A DNA stretch of 7,824 nucleotides from Microbacteriaceae bacterium (GCA_030840185.1 JAUZFY010000333.1:1-7824), one strand, 5' to 3'. Positions 1-6,491 are shown, numbered from the stretch's first letter. Numbers and translations are program-made. Notes: a model not told the origin generated them from the sequence alone.

Positions 1-1
1 A

Positions 2-754
2 TCGAATCTCACCAACCTGCTGGCGGAACACGAGCTTGCCGGCATTGGCCCCGTGCGGTTCGCTGCCCTCACCGTCGTGCCGGCCGCGCTGTCGATCGCC
101 GTGCCCGCTGTCATTCTCTTCATGGTCTACCGCCGCAACCTGCTCGTTCGTTACGAGCCAGCCGCGCGCGAATCGACCGACGACCGGGTACTTCTCGTCG
201 CCAGCGGTGCGGTCATTGCCGTGCTCATCCCGCTGCTGGTGTCGGGTCTGCCGGTCTGGATCCCGGCCACCGCGGGCGCGGCAACGCTCGCGGTGTTCTT
301 CGCGGTGCGCCGCCGCGCCGTTCTGCGCCTCGGCCTGCTTCCGTGGCAACTCGTACTGTTGGCCTCCGGGCTCTTTCTCGTAGTCGAGGCCGCACACTCT
401 CTCGGCCTCGGCTCGGCCCTCGCCGCCGTCTCCGGCACCGGTCACAGTCTTCCCGACCTCCTCCGCCTCGCCGGAGTCGGCGCCGCCGGAGCGAATGCCA
501 TCGACAATCTCCCGGCCTATCTAGCGCTCGAACCGGTCGCCGGAGACCCGACCCGCCTCGTCGCTCTCCTCATCGGGGTGAATGTCGGACCGCTCATCAC
601 CCCGTGGGCCTCACTCGCCACGCTGCTCTGGCACGAGCGACTCACGGCCCTCGACGTGCAAATCTCGTGGAGTCGGTATGCGCTGCTTGGCCTGGTCGCC
701 GCTCCGGCCACGGTTGTCGTGGCGACGATCGGCCTTGCGTTTACAGTGCGCTGA
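2..754 (+). CDS. ArsB/SLC13-type (ion transporter superfamily) permease, 5'-truncated
   Basis: This reading frame is already open at base 2 and runs to TGA at 752-754, giving 250 residues, so the N-terminal part lies outside the window. An internal ATG at 53 is not the true start, because the frame before it encodes SNLTNLLAEHELAG, which resembles the conserved S-N-L-T-N-L loop of ArsB/NhaD-like transporters. The matching C-terminal motif is also present: NAIDNLPAYLALE, followed by LIGVNVGPLITPWASLATLLW, a hallmark of the arsenite pump and SLC13-like families. At least five hydrophobic segments are visible, consistent with an inner-membrane antiporter or anion exporter. Family members of this kind are about 420-430 residues, so about 60% is present. 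Substrate (arsenite, Na+/H+ or another anion) cannot be decided from this fragment. No obvious terminator follows; only 35 nt separate its stop from the next operator. Confidence 0.82.
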   Translation, partial: SNLTNLLAEHELAGIGPVRFAALTVVPAALSIAVPAVILFMVYRRNLLVRYEPAARESTDDRVLLVASGAVIAVLIPLLVSGLPVWIPATAGAATLAVFFAVRRRAVLRLGLLPWQLVLLASGLFLVVEAAHSLGLGSALAAVSGTGHSLPDLLRLAGVGAAGANAIDNLPAYLALEPVAGDPTRLVALLIGVNVGPLITPWASLATLLWHERLTALDVQISWSRYALLGLVAAPATVVVATIGLAFTVR

Positions 755-789
755 CGGCTCCCGACCACGAAGCTGTCAATCGACTGCCA

Positions 790-828
790 AACTGACCGAT
801 CGGTCAGCTGCTGTCCGATCGGTCAGTT
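790..828. promoter_or_regulatory. Tandem TetR-type operators forming a 39-bp dyad
   Basis: A perfect 16-bp palindrome, ctgaccgatcggtcag, lies at 792-807. A second copy, ctgtccgatcggtcag with one mismatch at 814, lies at 811-826. Their centres are 19 bp apart. The outer bases also match (AACTGACC at 790-797 against GGTCAGTT at 821-828), so the whole block is a single inverted repeat with one mismatched pair. Short palindromes just upstream of a tetR gene are the usual autoregulatory site of this family. The block ends 12 nt before the tetR ATG, so a bound repressor would block the promoter. The upstream transporter gene points the same way, so the site most likely serves only the tetR-MMPL-YhgE operon. 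Confidence 0.85.
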
Positions 829-833
829 AGCGT
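828..833 (+). promoter_or_regulatory. Possible -10 element for a leaderless tetR transcript
   Basis: TAGCGT shares three of six positions, T, A and the final T, with the consensus -10. It ends 7 nt before the tetR ATG at 841, the spacing expected if transcription starts at or next to the start codon. The start has no good Shine-Dalgarno sequence, which fits a leaderless message, common in actinobacteria. No convincing -35 is visible, and the region where it would lie is inside the operator. This is a weak positional argument only. Confidence 0.25.
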
Positions 834-840
834 CGGATGC

Positions 841-1413
841 ATGTCCACTTCGTCCGACGACCTGCGCGCGATCGCGCTCGCCGAGTTCGCGACCGCCGGG
901 TACTCTGCGACGTCGCTTCACCGCATCGCCGACCTCGCCGGGTTGTCCAAGTCAAGCGTTCTGTACCACTACTCGTCGAAGGAGACGCTGCTCGAGGCCA
1001 CCATCGCCCCGGCGCTCGACCGCATGGAGCAGATCCTCGACGCCCTCGAGGCGCGGACGCTCAGCCCCGAGGGGCGCACCGCCTTCCTCGCCGAGTTCGT
1101 CGACTTCATCCTGCAGTACCGGCTGGAGGTGAACATGTTCATCAATCAGGGGCCGTCGCTCGTCGACGTGCCGGTGATCGACCGGGCCAATGACCTCGTG
1201 GTGAGGCTCTCGGAGTACTTCGCCGCGAACACTGGTTCGGTGGAGGAAAAGATGCGCTTCGGCATCGCCCTCGGCGGTGCGGCGTACATGCTCTGTAGAG
1301 CGGATTCGCTCAACTTCGAAAGCGCGCCGATCGAGCAGACAAGGGTTGCTCTCGTGAACATCCTCACCGAGCTTCTCGCGCCGGTCGACCCGATCACCAC
1401 GAACAGGATCTGA
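841..1413 (+). CDS. TetR/AcrR-family transcriptional repressor
   Basis: This is a 190-residue protein, the normal size for TetR regulators. The N-terminus has the typical DNA-binding domain: helix 1 LRAIALAEFATAGY (residues 8-21), then the helix-turn-helix TSLHRIADLAGLSKSSVLYHY (about 24-44), and then SSKETLL leading into helix 4. The C-terminal part is helical and divergent, as expected for the ligand-binding and dimer domain, so the inducer cannot be predicted. ATG 841 is chosen because it begins just before helix 1. The ATG at 837 is in another frame. There is no clear ribosome binding site, so the message may be leaderless. The tandem palindromes at 790-828 sit immediately upstream and are its probable target. 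The MMPL start follows one base after the stop, so it very likely regulates its own operon of efflux or export proteins. Confidence 0.93.
   Translation: MSTSSDDLRAIALAEFATAGYSATSLHRIADLAGLSKSSVLYHYSSKETLLEATIAPALDRMEQILDALEARTLSPEGRTAFLAEFVDFILQYRLEVNMFINQGPSLVDVPVIDRANDLVVRLSEYFAANTGSVEEKMRFGIALGGAAYMLCRADSLNFESAPIEQTRVALVNILTELLAPVDPITTNRI
1405..1408 (+). promoter_or_regulatory. Shine-Dalgarno of the MMPL gene, inside tetR
   Basis: AGGA lies within the last codons of tetR, 6 nt before the ATG at 1415. It supports that start and translation of the MMPL gene from the tetR message. Confidence 0.6.
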
Positions 1414-1414
1414 C

Positions 1415-4321
1415 ATGGCGACCCTCCTCTATCGGCTCGGTCGATTCTCGTACCGGCGCTCCTGGACCGTGATCGGCGTCTGGCTCGTGCTCGTCGTCGG
1501 CGTGCTCGGCGGAAGCGTCGTGCTCGGCGGTCAGACCCAGGAATCGTTCGCGATTCCCGGGACAGAGTCCCAGAACGCGCTCGACCGGCTCCAGGCCGTG
1601 TTCCCCTCGGTTGCGGGTGCAAGCGCACAAGCCATAATCGTCGCGCCGAAGGGTGAGTCGATCACCGATGCGCCGGTCAAGGCGGCAATCCAGACGTTGG
1701 ATGCGAAGATCGCTTCGATCAAGGGAATCGACTCCGTCGTCGGCCCGTTCTCCAAATACGCTGGCAACGCGATCAGCAGCGACGGGCGGTACGCGAGAAG
1801 CCAGATCCAGTTCACCGGGGCGTCTACCGCCGTGACCGCCGCGACACTGTCACAGCTCAAAGCCACTTCGGCGATCGGAACTAGCGCTGGACTCACTGTC
1901 GCGTTCGGCGGTCAGGTGTTCCAGGACAATACCTTTGGCATCACCATCACCGAGGTCTTCGGACTGCTGTTCGCCGCGGTGGTGCTCATCATCACCTTTG
2001 GCTCCCTGGTCGCGGCCGGGATGCCGCTCCTCAGCGCCATAATCGGGGTCGGGATCGTTATCGGCGGCATCGGCGCCGTTTCCGCGTTCACAACGGTATC
2101 GAGCTCCGCGCCGCTGCTCGCACTCATGATCGGGCTCGCGGTCGGCATCGACTATTCACTCTTCATTCTGTCGAGGCACCGAAGTCAGCTTGCCGCCGGC
2201 CAGGATCCAGAGGAATCGGCAGCGACCGCGGTTGGCACAGCAGGCAGCGCCGTCGTATTCGCGGGAGTCACCGTGATCATCGCGCTTCTCGGCCTGCTCG
2301 TCGTCGACATCCCATTCCTCAGCGTCATGGGCGTCGGCGCAGCGTTCGCGGTGCTCATCGCGATCGCGGTCGCCACGACCCTCCTCCCCGCCCTACTCGG
2401 CCTCGCCAAGGGACGACTGGCGCCGAAGCCCGGGTCCCGGGCGTTCAAGCGCGCAATGGTGCACGGTGAGGGAGGCACCCCGACCATGGGCCTCCGCTGG
2501 GTGAGGGGCGTCATGAAGCGCCCTGTCTTCGCCACGGTCAGCGTCGTACTTGTGCTCGGAGTGCTCGCCATTCCCGCGCTCAGCCTGGACCTCAACCTGC
2601 CCGACGGCGCATCGGAGCCGAAGGGTTCAACCCAGCGGGAGGCCTACGAACTGATCAAAAATGGCTTCGGCCCGGGCTACAACGGACCGCTCATCATCGC
2701 CGTCGACATCACCCAGACCACCAACATCCAGTCCGACCTGGACGGAATCGCCGCGCAACTCAAGACCCTCAAGGATGTCGAGTACGTCAGTCCGGGGCTT
2801 CCGGACCCCGGACTCGACACCGCGATCATCCAGGTCATCCCCTCCAGTGCCCCCGATGCTCCGCAGACCAAGACCCTCGTTCAGTCCATCCGAAACCTTG
2901 CGCCGACCATTGACAAGAAATTCGGCACCCCGATCTCGGTGACCGGATCGACGGCGGTCGGAATTGACATCTCAAACCGGTTGACCAACGCGCTTGTCCC
3001 ATTCGGCGCGATCGTGGTTGGCCTCTCGATCGTGCTCCTCATGATGGTGTTCCGCTCGGTGCTCGTTCCGATCAAGGCAGCGCTCGGATTCCTGCTGTCG
3101 GTGATGGCCTCGTTCGGGGTCGTGGTGGCGATTTTCCAGTGGGGCTGGCTTGGCCAGCTGCTCAACGTGCAAACGCCCGGACCGATCCTGAGCTTCATGC
3201 CGATCATCCTCATGGCCGTTCTGTTCGGTCTCGCGATGGACTACGAGGTCTTTCTCGTGTCCGGGATGCGCGAGGAGTTCGTCCATTCCGGTGATGCGAA
3301 GCGATCGGTGAGCCGCGGATTCGCCAACGGTTCGCGGGTGGTCACCGCCGCGGCCCTCATCATGTTCTTTGTCTTCTTCGCTTTCGTGCCGGAGGGCTCG
3401 AACACGATCAAGCCGATCGCCCTCGGTCTCGCCGTTGGGGTGGCATTCGACGCCTTCCTGGTGCGGATGACCCTGGTTCCGGCGATCATGACCCTGCTTG
3501 GCCGAGCAGCCTGGTGGATGCCGAAGTGGCTTCGACGCGCACTGCCCAACATGGACATCGAGGGCGAGAACCTTCGCGAGCACCGGGAGGCTGCCGACTG
3601 GACGCTCGGACAGGATGGCGCCGCCGTGAGTGCGGAAGCGCTCGTCGCCGGCTCGGGCCGGTTCGCCGTCGGACCGATCGACCTGGCCGTGCCAGCTGGC
3701 TCGGTCGTCCTCGCGAGCGGCGAGCCGAGCGTGCGCCGCCTAATCGCCGCCACGATCGCCGGTCGCATTGACCCGCTCTCCGGTCGCGCCCAGGTCATGG
3801 GGCATCCGCTGCCGTCCGAGGCCGGGCGAGTCGCTCGACTCGTCGCGATGGCCGACGTCGGCGGGGTGGAACGCGCCGAGACCACGGTGACGCTCGGCGA
3901 ACTCCTCGACGAGCGACTGCGCCTCACCGGGCCGGTGCGCAGGTTGGGGCGTGCTCGCGCGGCCGAGCGATGGGTAGCCCGAATCAACTCGGCGGTTTCA
4001 GAGATTACCGGCGGGGCGGCGACGCCCGTGACCATCCGATCGACCCTTCGGGAACTGCCGCAGCTCGAACGGGCGATCGCACTCGCGACGGTCGCTCTGT
4101 CCGAGGGGACTCCCGTCGTGGCGCTCGACCTGCTCGACTCGTTCGCCGAGACCGACGAACGCGCCTTCCTGACCGCAGTGTGTCACCTCGCGGCCCCGAC
4201 CACGACCCTGCTGCTCTTCTCGCCGCTGCCGGTTCGGACCTCGAGTTCGGGTTGGGGAGGCGATCGCCCCCGCACCATCCTCGATCTCACAGCGCTCGAC
4301 ACCAGAGGAGTTTTGAAGTGA
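1415..4321 (+). CDS. MMPL/RND-family transporter with a C-terminal degenerate ABC-ATPase-like domain
   Basis: This 968-residue inner-membrane transporter has the RND/MMPL layout. Helix 1 is near 17-37, a first extracytoplasmic domain spans about 38-172, and helices 2-6 follow from 176. Helix 7 is near 371-391, a second external domain spans about 392-525, and helices 8-12 run from 528 to about 702. The paired Asp-Tyr proton-relay motifs of MMPL proteins are visible as GIDYS (D246, Y247) and LAMDYEVF (D609, Y610), so proton-driven export of a lipid or hydrophobic compound is likely. Typical short MMPL proteins end soon after helix 12. This one continues with a soluble domain, about 738-968, that follows the order of an ABC nucleotide-binding domain without its catalytic residues (described separately). 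The start has an AGGA site and is 1 nt after tetR. The 3' end overlaps the next gene by 4 nt. Substrate is unknown. Confidence 0.93.
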   Translation: MATLLYRLGRFSYRRSWTVIGVWLVLVVGVLGGSVVLGGQTQESFAIPGTESQNALDRLQAVFPSVAGASAQAIIVAPKGESITDAPVKAAIQTLDAKIASIKGIDSVVGPFSKYAGNAISSDGRYARSQIQFTGASTAVTAATLSQLKATSAIGTSAGLTVAFGGQVFQDNTFGITITEVFGLLFAAVVLIITFGSLVAAGMPLLSAIIGVGIVIGGIGAVSAFTTVSSSAPLLALMIGLAVGIDYSLFILSRHRSQLAAGQDPEESAATAVGTAGSAVVFAGVTVIIALLGLLVVDIPFLSVMGVGAAFAVLIAIAVATTLLPALLGLAKGRLAPKPGSRAFKRAMVHGEGGTPTMGLRWVRGVMKRPVFATVSVVLVLGVLAIPALSLDLNLPDGASEPKGSTQREAYELIKNGFGPGYNGPLIIAVDITQTTNIQSDLDGIAAQLKTLKDVEYVSPGLPDPGLDTAIIQVIPSSAPDAPQTKTLVQSIRNLAPTIDKKFGTPISVTGSTAVGIDISNRLTNALVPFGAIVVGLSIVLLMMVFRSVLVPIKAALGFLLSVMASFGVVVAIFQWGWLGQLLNVQTPGPILSFMPIILMAVLFGLAMDYEVFLVSGMREEFVHSGDAKRSVSRGFANGSRVVTAAALIMFFVFFAFVPEGSNTIKPIALGLAVGVAFDAFLVRMTLVPAIMTLLGRAAWWMPKWLRRALPNMDIEGENLREHREAADWTLGQDGAAVSAEALVAGSGRFAVGPIDLAVPAGSVVLASGEPSVRRLIAATIAGRIDPLSGRAQVMGHPLPSEAGRVARLVAMADVGGVERAETTVTLGELLDERLRLTGPVRRLGRARAAERWVARINSAVSEITGGAATPVTIRSTLRELPQLERAIALATVALSEGTPVVALDLLDSFAETDERAFLTAVCHLAAPTTTLLLFSPLPVRTSSSGWGGDRPRTILDLTALDTRGVLK
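3626..4318 (+). other. Pseudo-ABC nucleotide-binding domain within the MMPL protein
   Basis: Residues about 738-968 read like an ABC ATPase in order. FAVGPIDLAVPAGSVVLASG (750-769) matches the first strands leading to Walker A. IAGRIDPLSGRAQVMGHPLP (781-800) matches the usual 'aGl..P.sG.v.v.G' stretch. LRELPQLERAIALA (878-891) sits where the LSGGQ signature helix belongs. VVALD (901-905) is the Walker B strand. TTLLLFSPLP (930-939) is the strand before the H-loop. The catalytic residues are gone: the Walker A site reads SGEPSVRRL (768-776) without GK[ST], LSGG is LREL, the glutamate after D905 is L906, and the H-loop histidine is replaced in FSP. It has no membrane helices and would lie in the cytoplasm. 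I infer loss of ATP hydrolysis. A structural or regulatory role is plausible but unproven. Confidence 0.72.
4304..4310 (+). promoter_or_regulatory. Shine-Dalgarno that fixes the YhgE/Pip start
   Basis: AGAGGAG is a strong ribosome binding site placed 7 nt before GTG 4318. It supports this start over the ATG at 3970, which lies in the same frame but deep inside the MMPL gene. Confidence 0.85.
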
Positions 4322-6180
4322 GTCCGTCCATTTCTCCCGCACGCCGTTCGCTCGCCCACCGGGCGGCGATCATCGCCGTTGTGCTCGTCCCGCTCGCGTT
4401 TGCCGGCCTGTTCGTCGGCGCGCTCGCGCAGTCGCCCACGGCCGTCGACCGCATCCCTGCGGCGATCGTCAACTCCGACAAACTCGTCTATTCAACGGCC
4501 GCCGACGGCACGAAGTCGCCCATCTTCGCGGGCCGACAGCTCGTCACCGAACTGACCGGGGGCAGCAAGGGCTTCGACTGGACCATCACCAACAGCGCTG
4601 ATGCCGAGCAGCAGCTCAAGGACGGCAGGGTGGACGCCATCCTCACGGTGCCGAAAAACTTCTCTTCCTCGATCATGTCGCTCTCCTCCTCCTCGCCGGA
4701 GCGGGCGAACCTCGCCATCCGCACCGACGACGCCCACAGCTATCTCACCGGGGCGGTGGCGCAATCTGTTGGCGACGGCCTCGTCAGTGCCTTCGGTGTG
4801 GCGATCACCGAGCAGTACATCTCCGGCATCTCGGCCGGAATCGGGACGCTGGGTAGCTCTCTGCACTCGGCGGCGAAGGGAGCGAGCAGCCTCGCTTCCG
4901 GTGCAACCGGCCTCAGCGGCGGCCTCGGAACCCTCTCCGGTGGGGTGTCATCCGCCGCGAGTGGTGCGTCATCCCTCGCGGGTGGCGTGACCCAGTACAC
5001 CGGCGGAGTGGATTCGCTCAGCGCGGGACTCGGCAAGCTCAACGCTGGGGCGGCGAACCTCGCCCCCCTCAGCAACGGCATTTCCGGAGTGGCCGGCAGC
5101 GTGGCGGCCCTGTCGGCGCAGCTCGCGGCAGCGACCGCGGCTCCCGTCCCCGACCAGACAGCGATCGACAGGATAAGTCAGCAGCTAGCCGCGGCCTCCG
5201 CCGAACTCAGCGCCTTGAGCGGCCAGAATGCATCGCTTGCGACGGGCATCCAATCCGGTGTCAAGCAGAGTGCATCCGGCGCGACCCAGCTGTCGGCCGG
5301 TTCGGCATCCCTTCGATCGGGTGCGAGCTCGCTGTCCACGGGACTCGGGGAGCTCTCCGCGGGAGCAGCGTCAGCGTCTACCGGCGCTGCTCAGCTTGCG
5401 ACCGGGGTCTCGCAGCTGGCCGGCGGCCTCCAGAGCGGAGCGAATCAGGTTCCCGCGACTTCGCCGTCCGCCACGGCGCGAACCGCGAAGATCGCCGCCG
5501 ACCCTGTCGGCCTCACTGTGACGCGGGACAATAAGATCTCAAGCCTCGGCCAGGTCATCGCGACGTTCTTCGTGCCCCTCGGCCTGTGGGTCGGCGCGCT
5601 TGCCGTGTTCCTGGTGCTCCGTCCGCTCTCCCGACGCGCGCTCTCCTCCTCGGCTGGCAACGGGCGGCTTGTGCTCTCCGCCCTGGCCCGGGCCGGTGCG
5701 GTTACCGTCGCCCAGGCGGTGTTGCTCGTGGCGCTCTTGCACGTCGCACTTCACGTGTCGTGGGGATTGCTTCCGGCGACTCTGGGATTCGCGCTCGCGC
5801 TCGCCCTGGCCTTCACCGCGTTCCACTACTTGCTAACGATCGCGTTCGGCCGGGCCGGGCTCGTGATCTCTCTGCTGTTGCTGGCGATTCAGGTGACGTC
5901 GACGGGAGGGCTCTACCCGGTCCAGATGCTCGCGGCTCCGTTCCAGCTGATCAGCCCGTTCCTGCCGCTCACCTACGGGGTTGCCGGGATGCAGGGGATC
6001 ATCGCCGGAGGGAACGCCGGCTCCGTCGTCGCGGCAGCGCTCACGCTGTTAGCCTTCGGGCTCGCCAGCGTGCTCGTCTCGCTTTTGGTGATCCGTCGCA
6101 CCCGACGAGCCCAGGCGCTCGGGCTCGCCACGGCCCACACGCTCGGGAGTCTCGGCGGCCAGGTACCGCACGTCGCCTAG
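4318..6180 (+). CDS. YhgE/Pip-family membrane protein (ABC-2-like permease)
   Basis: From GTG 4318 the protein has 620 residues. Helix 1 (about 17-37) follows a short basic N-terminus. It is followed by the conserved Pip N-terminal domain with PAAIVNSDK and DGRVDAILTVPKNFS. A long extracytoplasmic region follows with two blocks rich in Gly, Ser, Ala and Leu (about 182-245 and 315-377), built from short units such as ASSLASGATGLSGGL. The C-terminal part has five more helices (about 413-435, 459-480, 485-510, 514-530, 569-592), resembling ABC-2 permeases. YhgE/Pip proteins include phage-infection proteins and relatives of EsaA from type VII secretion, but their substrates are mostly unknown. 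GTGA at 4318-4321 overlaps the MMPL stop, so the two are probably translationally coupled and act together in the envelope. No intact ATPase gene lies nearby. Confidence 0.92.
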   Translation: MSPSISPARRSLAHRAAIIAVVLVPLAFAGLFVGALAQSPTAVDRIPAAIVNSDKLVYSTAADGTKSPIFAGRQLVTELTGGSKGFDWTITNSADAEQQLKDGRVDAILTVPKNFSSSIMSLSSSSPERANLAIRTDDAHSYLTGAVAQSVGDGLVSAFGVAITEQYISGISAGIGTLGSSLHSAAKGASSLASGATGLSGGLGTLSGGVSSAASGASSLAGGVTQYTGGVDSLSAGLGKLNAGAANLAPLSNGISGVAGSVAALSAQLAAATAAPVPDQTAIDRISQQLAAASAELSALSGQNASLATGIQSGVKQSASGATQLSAGSASLRSGASSLSTGLGELSAGAASASTGAAQLATGVSQLAGGLQSGANQVPATSPSATARTAKIAADPVGLTVTRDNKISSLGQVIATFFVPLGLWVGALAVFLVLRPLSRRALSSSAGNGRLVLSALARAGAVTVAQAVLLVALLHVALHVSWGLLPATLGFALALALAFTAFHYLLTIAFGRAGLVISLLLLAIQVTSTGGLYPVQMLAAPFQLISPFLPLTYGVAGMQGIIAGGNAGSVVAAALTLLAFGLASVLVSLLVIRRTRRAQALGLATAHTLGSLGGQVPHVA

Positions 6181-6215
6181 CTGCACTGCTCGGGGATGTT
6201 GATCAACCGGCAGAC

Positions 6216-6245
6216 GGGCGGTTGATGGGCAATCGCCCTCTTTGT
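6216..6245 (+). terminator. Probable intrinsic terminator of the tetR-MMPL-YhgE operon
   Basis: GGGCGGTTG (6216-6224) pairs with CAATCGCCC (6230-6238) in a 9-bp stem with one G-T wobble and a 5-nt loop. TCTTTGTGT follows, a modest T-rich tail. It lies 36 nt after the YhgE/Pip stop. An alternative 8-bp hairpin, ATCAACCG (6202-6209) with CGGTTGAT (6219-6226), uses part of the same left arm, so the two cannot form together. The tail is not a pure T run, so efficiency is uncertain. Confidence 0.6.
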
Positions 6246-6279
6246 GTGCGCCCGCCGGCCGAGCGTTGTCGTCGCGCCA

Positions 6280-6318
6280 ATGGCTAGGATGTTGACCGTG
6301 AATCCCCGCAAGTCTTAG
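6280..6318 (+). CDS. Candidate leader micro-ORF 1
   Basis: The frame ATG 6280 to TAG 6318 encodes 12 residues, MARMLTVNPRKS. In-frame alternatives are ATG 6289 and GTG 6298, and the latter lies exactly where a leaderless message from the TAGGAT element would begin (6 residues). There is no ribosome binding site. Short open frames are expected by chance, so this is listed only because of its place at the presumed transcript 5' end. Confidence 0.2.
   Translation: MARMLTVNPRKS
6285..6290 (+). promoter_or_regulatory. Possible -10 element (TAGGAT) for the MFS gene
   Basis: TAGGAT is a common form of the actinobacterial -10 and stands in the only long gap of the window, downstream of the terminator. 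A good -35 is not visible at 16-18 nt upstream; TTGTCG at 6266 is only 13 nt away. If used, transcription would begin near 6297, right at a GTG (6298), and leave a leader of about 200 nt before the MFS start at 6499. Confidence 0.4.
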
Positions 6319-6330
6319 CGTCTGAGCTCG

Positions 6331-6363
6331 ATGCAGCGGAGGAGTCTGCCCATTTTCGGCTGA
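6331..6363 (+). CDS. Candidate leader micro-ORF 2
   Basis: ATG 6331 to TGA 6363 encodes 10 residues, MQRRSLPIFG. It contains adjacent arginine codons CGG and AGG, the second usually rare in high-GC actinobacteria. Its stop overlaps the right arm of the hairpin at 6342-6368, so a ribosome translating it would disrupt that structure. It lacks a clear upstream ribosome binding site and may be chance. Confidence 0.18.
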   Translation: MQRRSLPIFG

Positions 6364-6419
6364 GACTCGCGCTCTAGCGAACGGTCAAACGACCTCGCTC
6401 CGAAAGCCGTCGCCGATCG

Positions 6420-6488
6420 GTGTGCGACGCCCGGCTGCATCTGTACCGCCAGACCATGGACGCGTCGCTGTGCGCGAATTTTTCTTAG
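6420..6488 (+). CDS. Candidate leader micro-ORF 3, ending on the MFS ribosome binding site
   Basis: GTG 6420 to TAG 6488 encodes 22 residues, with an internal in-frame ATG at 6456. The stop codon overlaps the AGGGG sequence (6487-6491) used as the ribosome binding site of the MFS gene, and its end lies 10 nt before the MFS ATG. That position would allow coupling of its translation to the exporter. No good ribosome binding site precedes it, and no homologue is known to me. Confidence 0.2.
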   Translation: MCDARLHLYRQTMDASLCANFS

Positions 6489-6491
6489 GGG
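6487..6491 (+). promoter_or_regulatory. Ribosome binding site of the MFS gene
   Basis: AGGGG lies 7 nt before ATG 6499. The exporter frame is open upstream to a stop at 6361, but no ATG, GTG or TTG occurs in that stretch, so 6499 is the first possible standard start and the site agrees with it. Confidence 0.6.

Noticed and set aside
837..1193. ATG 837 as a start in a different frame over tetR
   Set aside because: The product is dominated by Arg and His with no fold signature, while the 841 frame gives a clear TetR helix-turn-helix.
2972..4035. Two long minus-strand frames (2972-3583 and 3241-4035)
   Set aside because: Both are opposite the MMPL gene, have low-complexity composition (runs of His/Glu/Arg or Ser/Arg/Ala), and no domain or ribosome binding site that I can recognise.
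3970..4317. Upstream extension of the YhgE/Pip frame to ATG 3970
   Set aside because: The added residues are rich in Arg and Asp and look like an out-of-frame reading of the MMPL gene. GTG 4318 has a strong ribosome binding site and is followed at once by the expected N-terminal helix.
4861..5448. Repeat array or mobile element in the YhgE/Pip gene
   Set aside because: The repetition is at the protein level (Gly/Ser/Ala units) with varied codons, not a DNA direct-repeat array. I saw no terminal inverted repeats, target duplications, transposase or CRISPR-like spacing in the window.
5586..6287. Plus-strand frame of 233 codons overlapping the YhgE/Pip 3' end
   Set aside because: It is an Arg/Gly/Ala-rich alternative-frame shadow of the helices of the YhgE/Pip protein and has no family features.
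6473..6486. Intrinsic terminator just before the MFS start
   Set aside because: A run of five T is present, but the nearest stem (CGCG 6461-6464 with CGCG 6473-6476) is only 4 bp with an 8-nt loop, and the alternative 6-bp pairing with 6367-6372 needs a loop of about 100 nt. Kept only as part of the possible leader.
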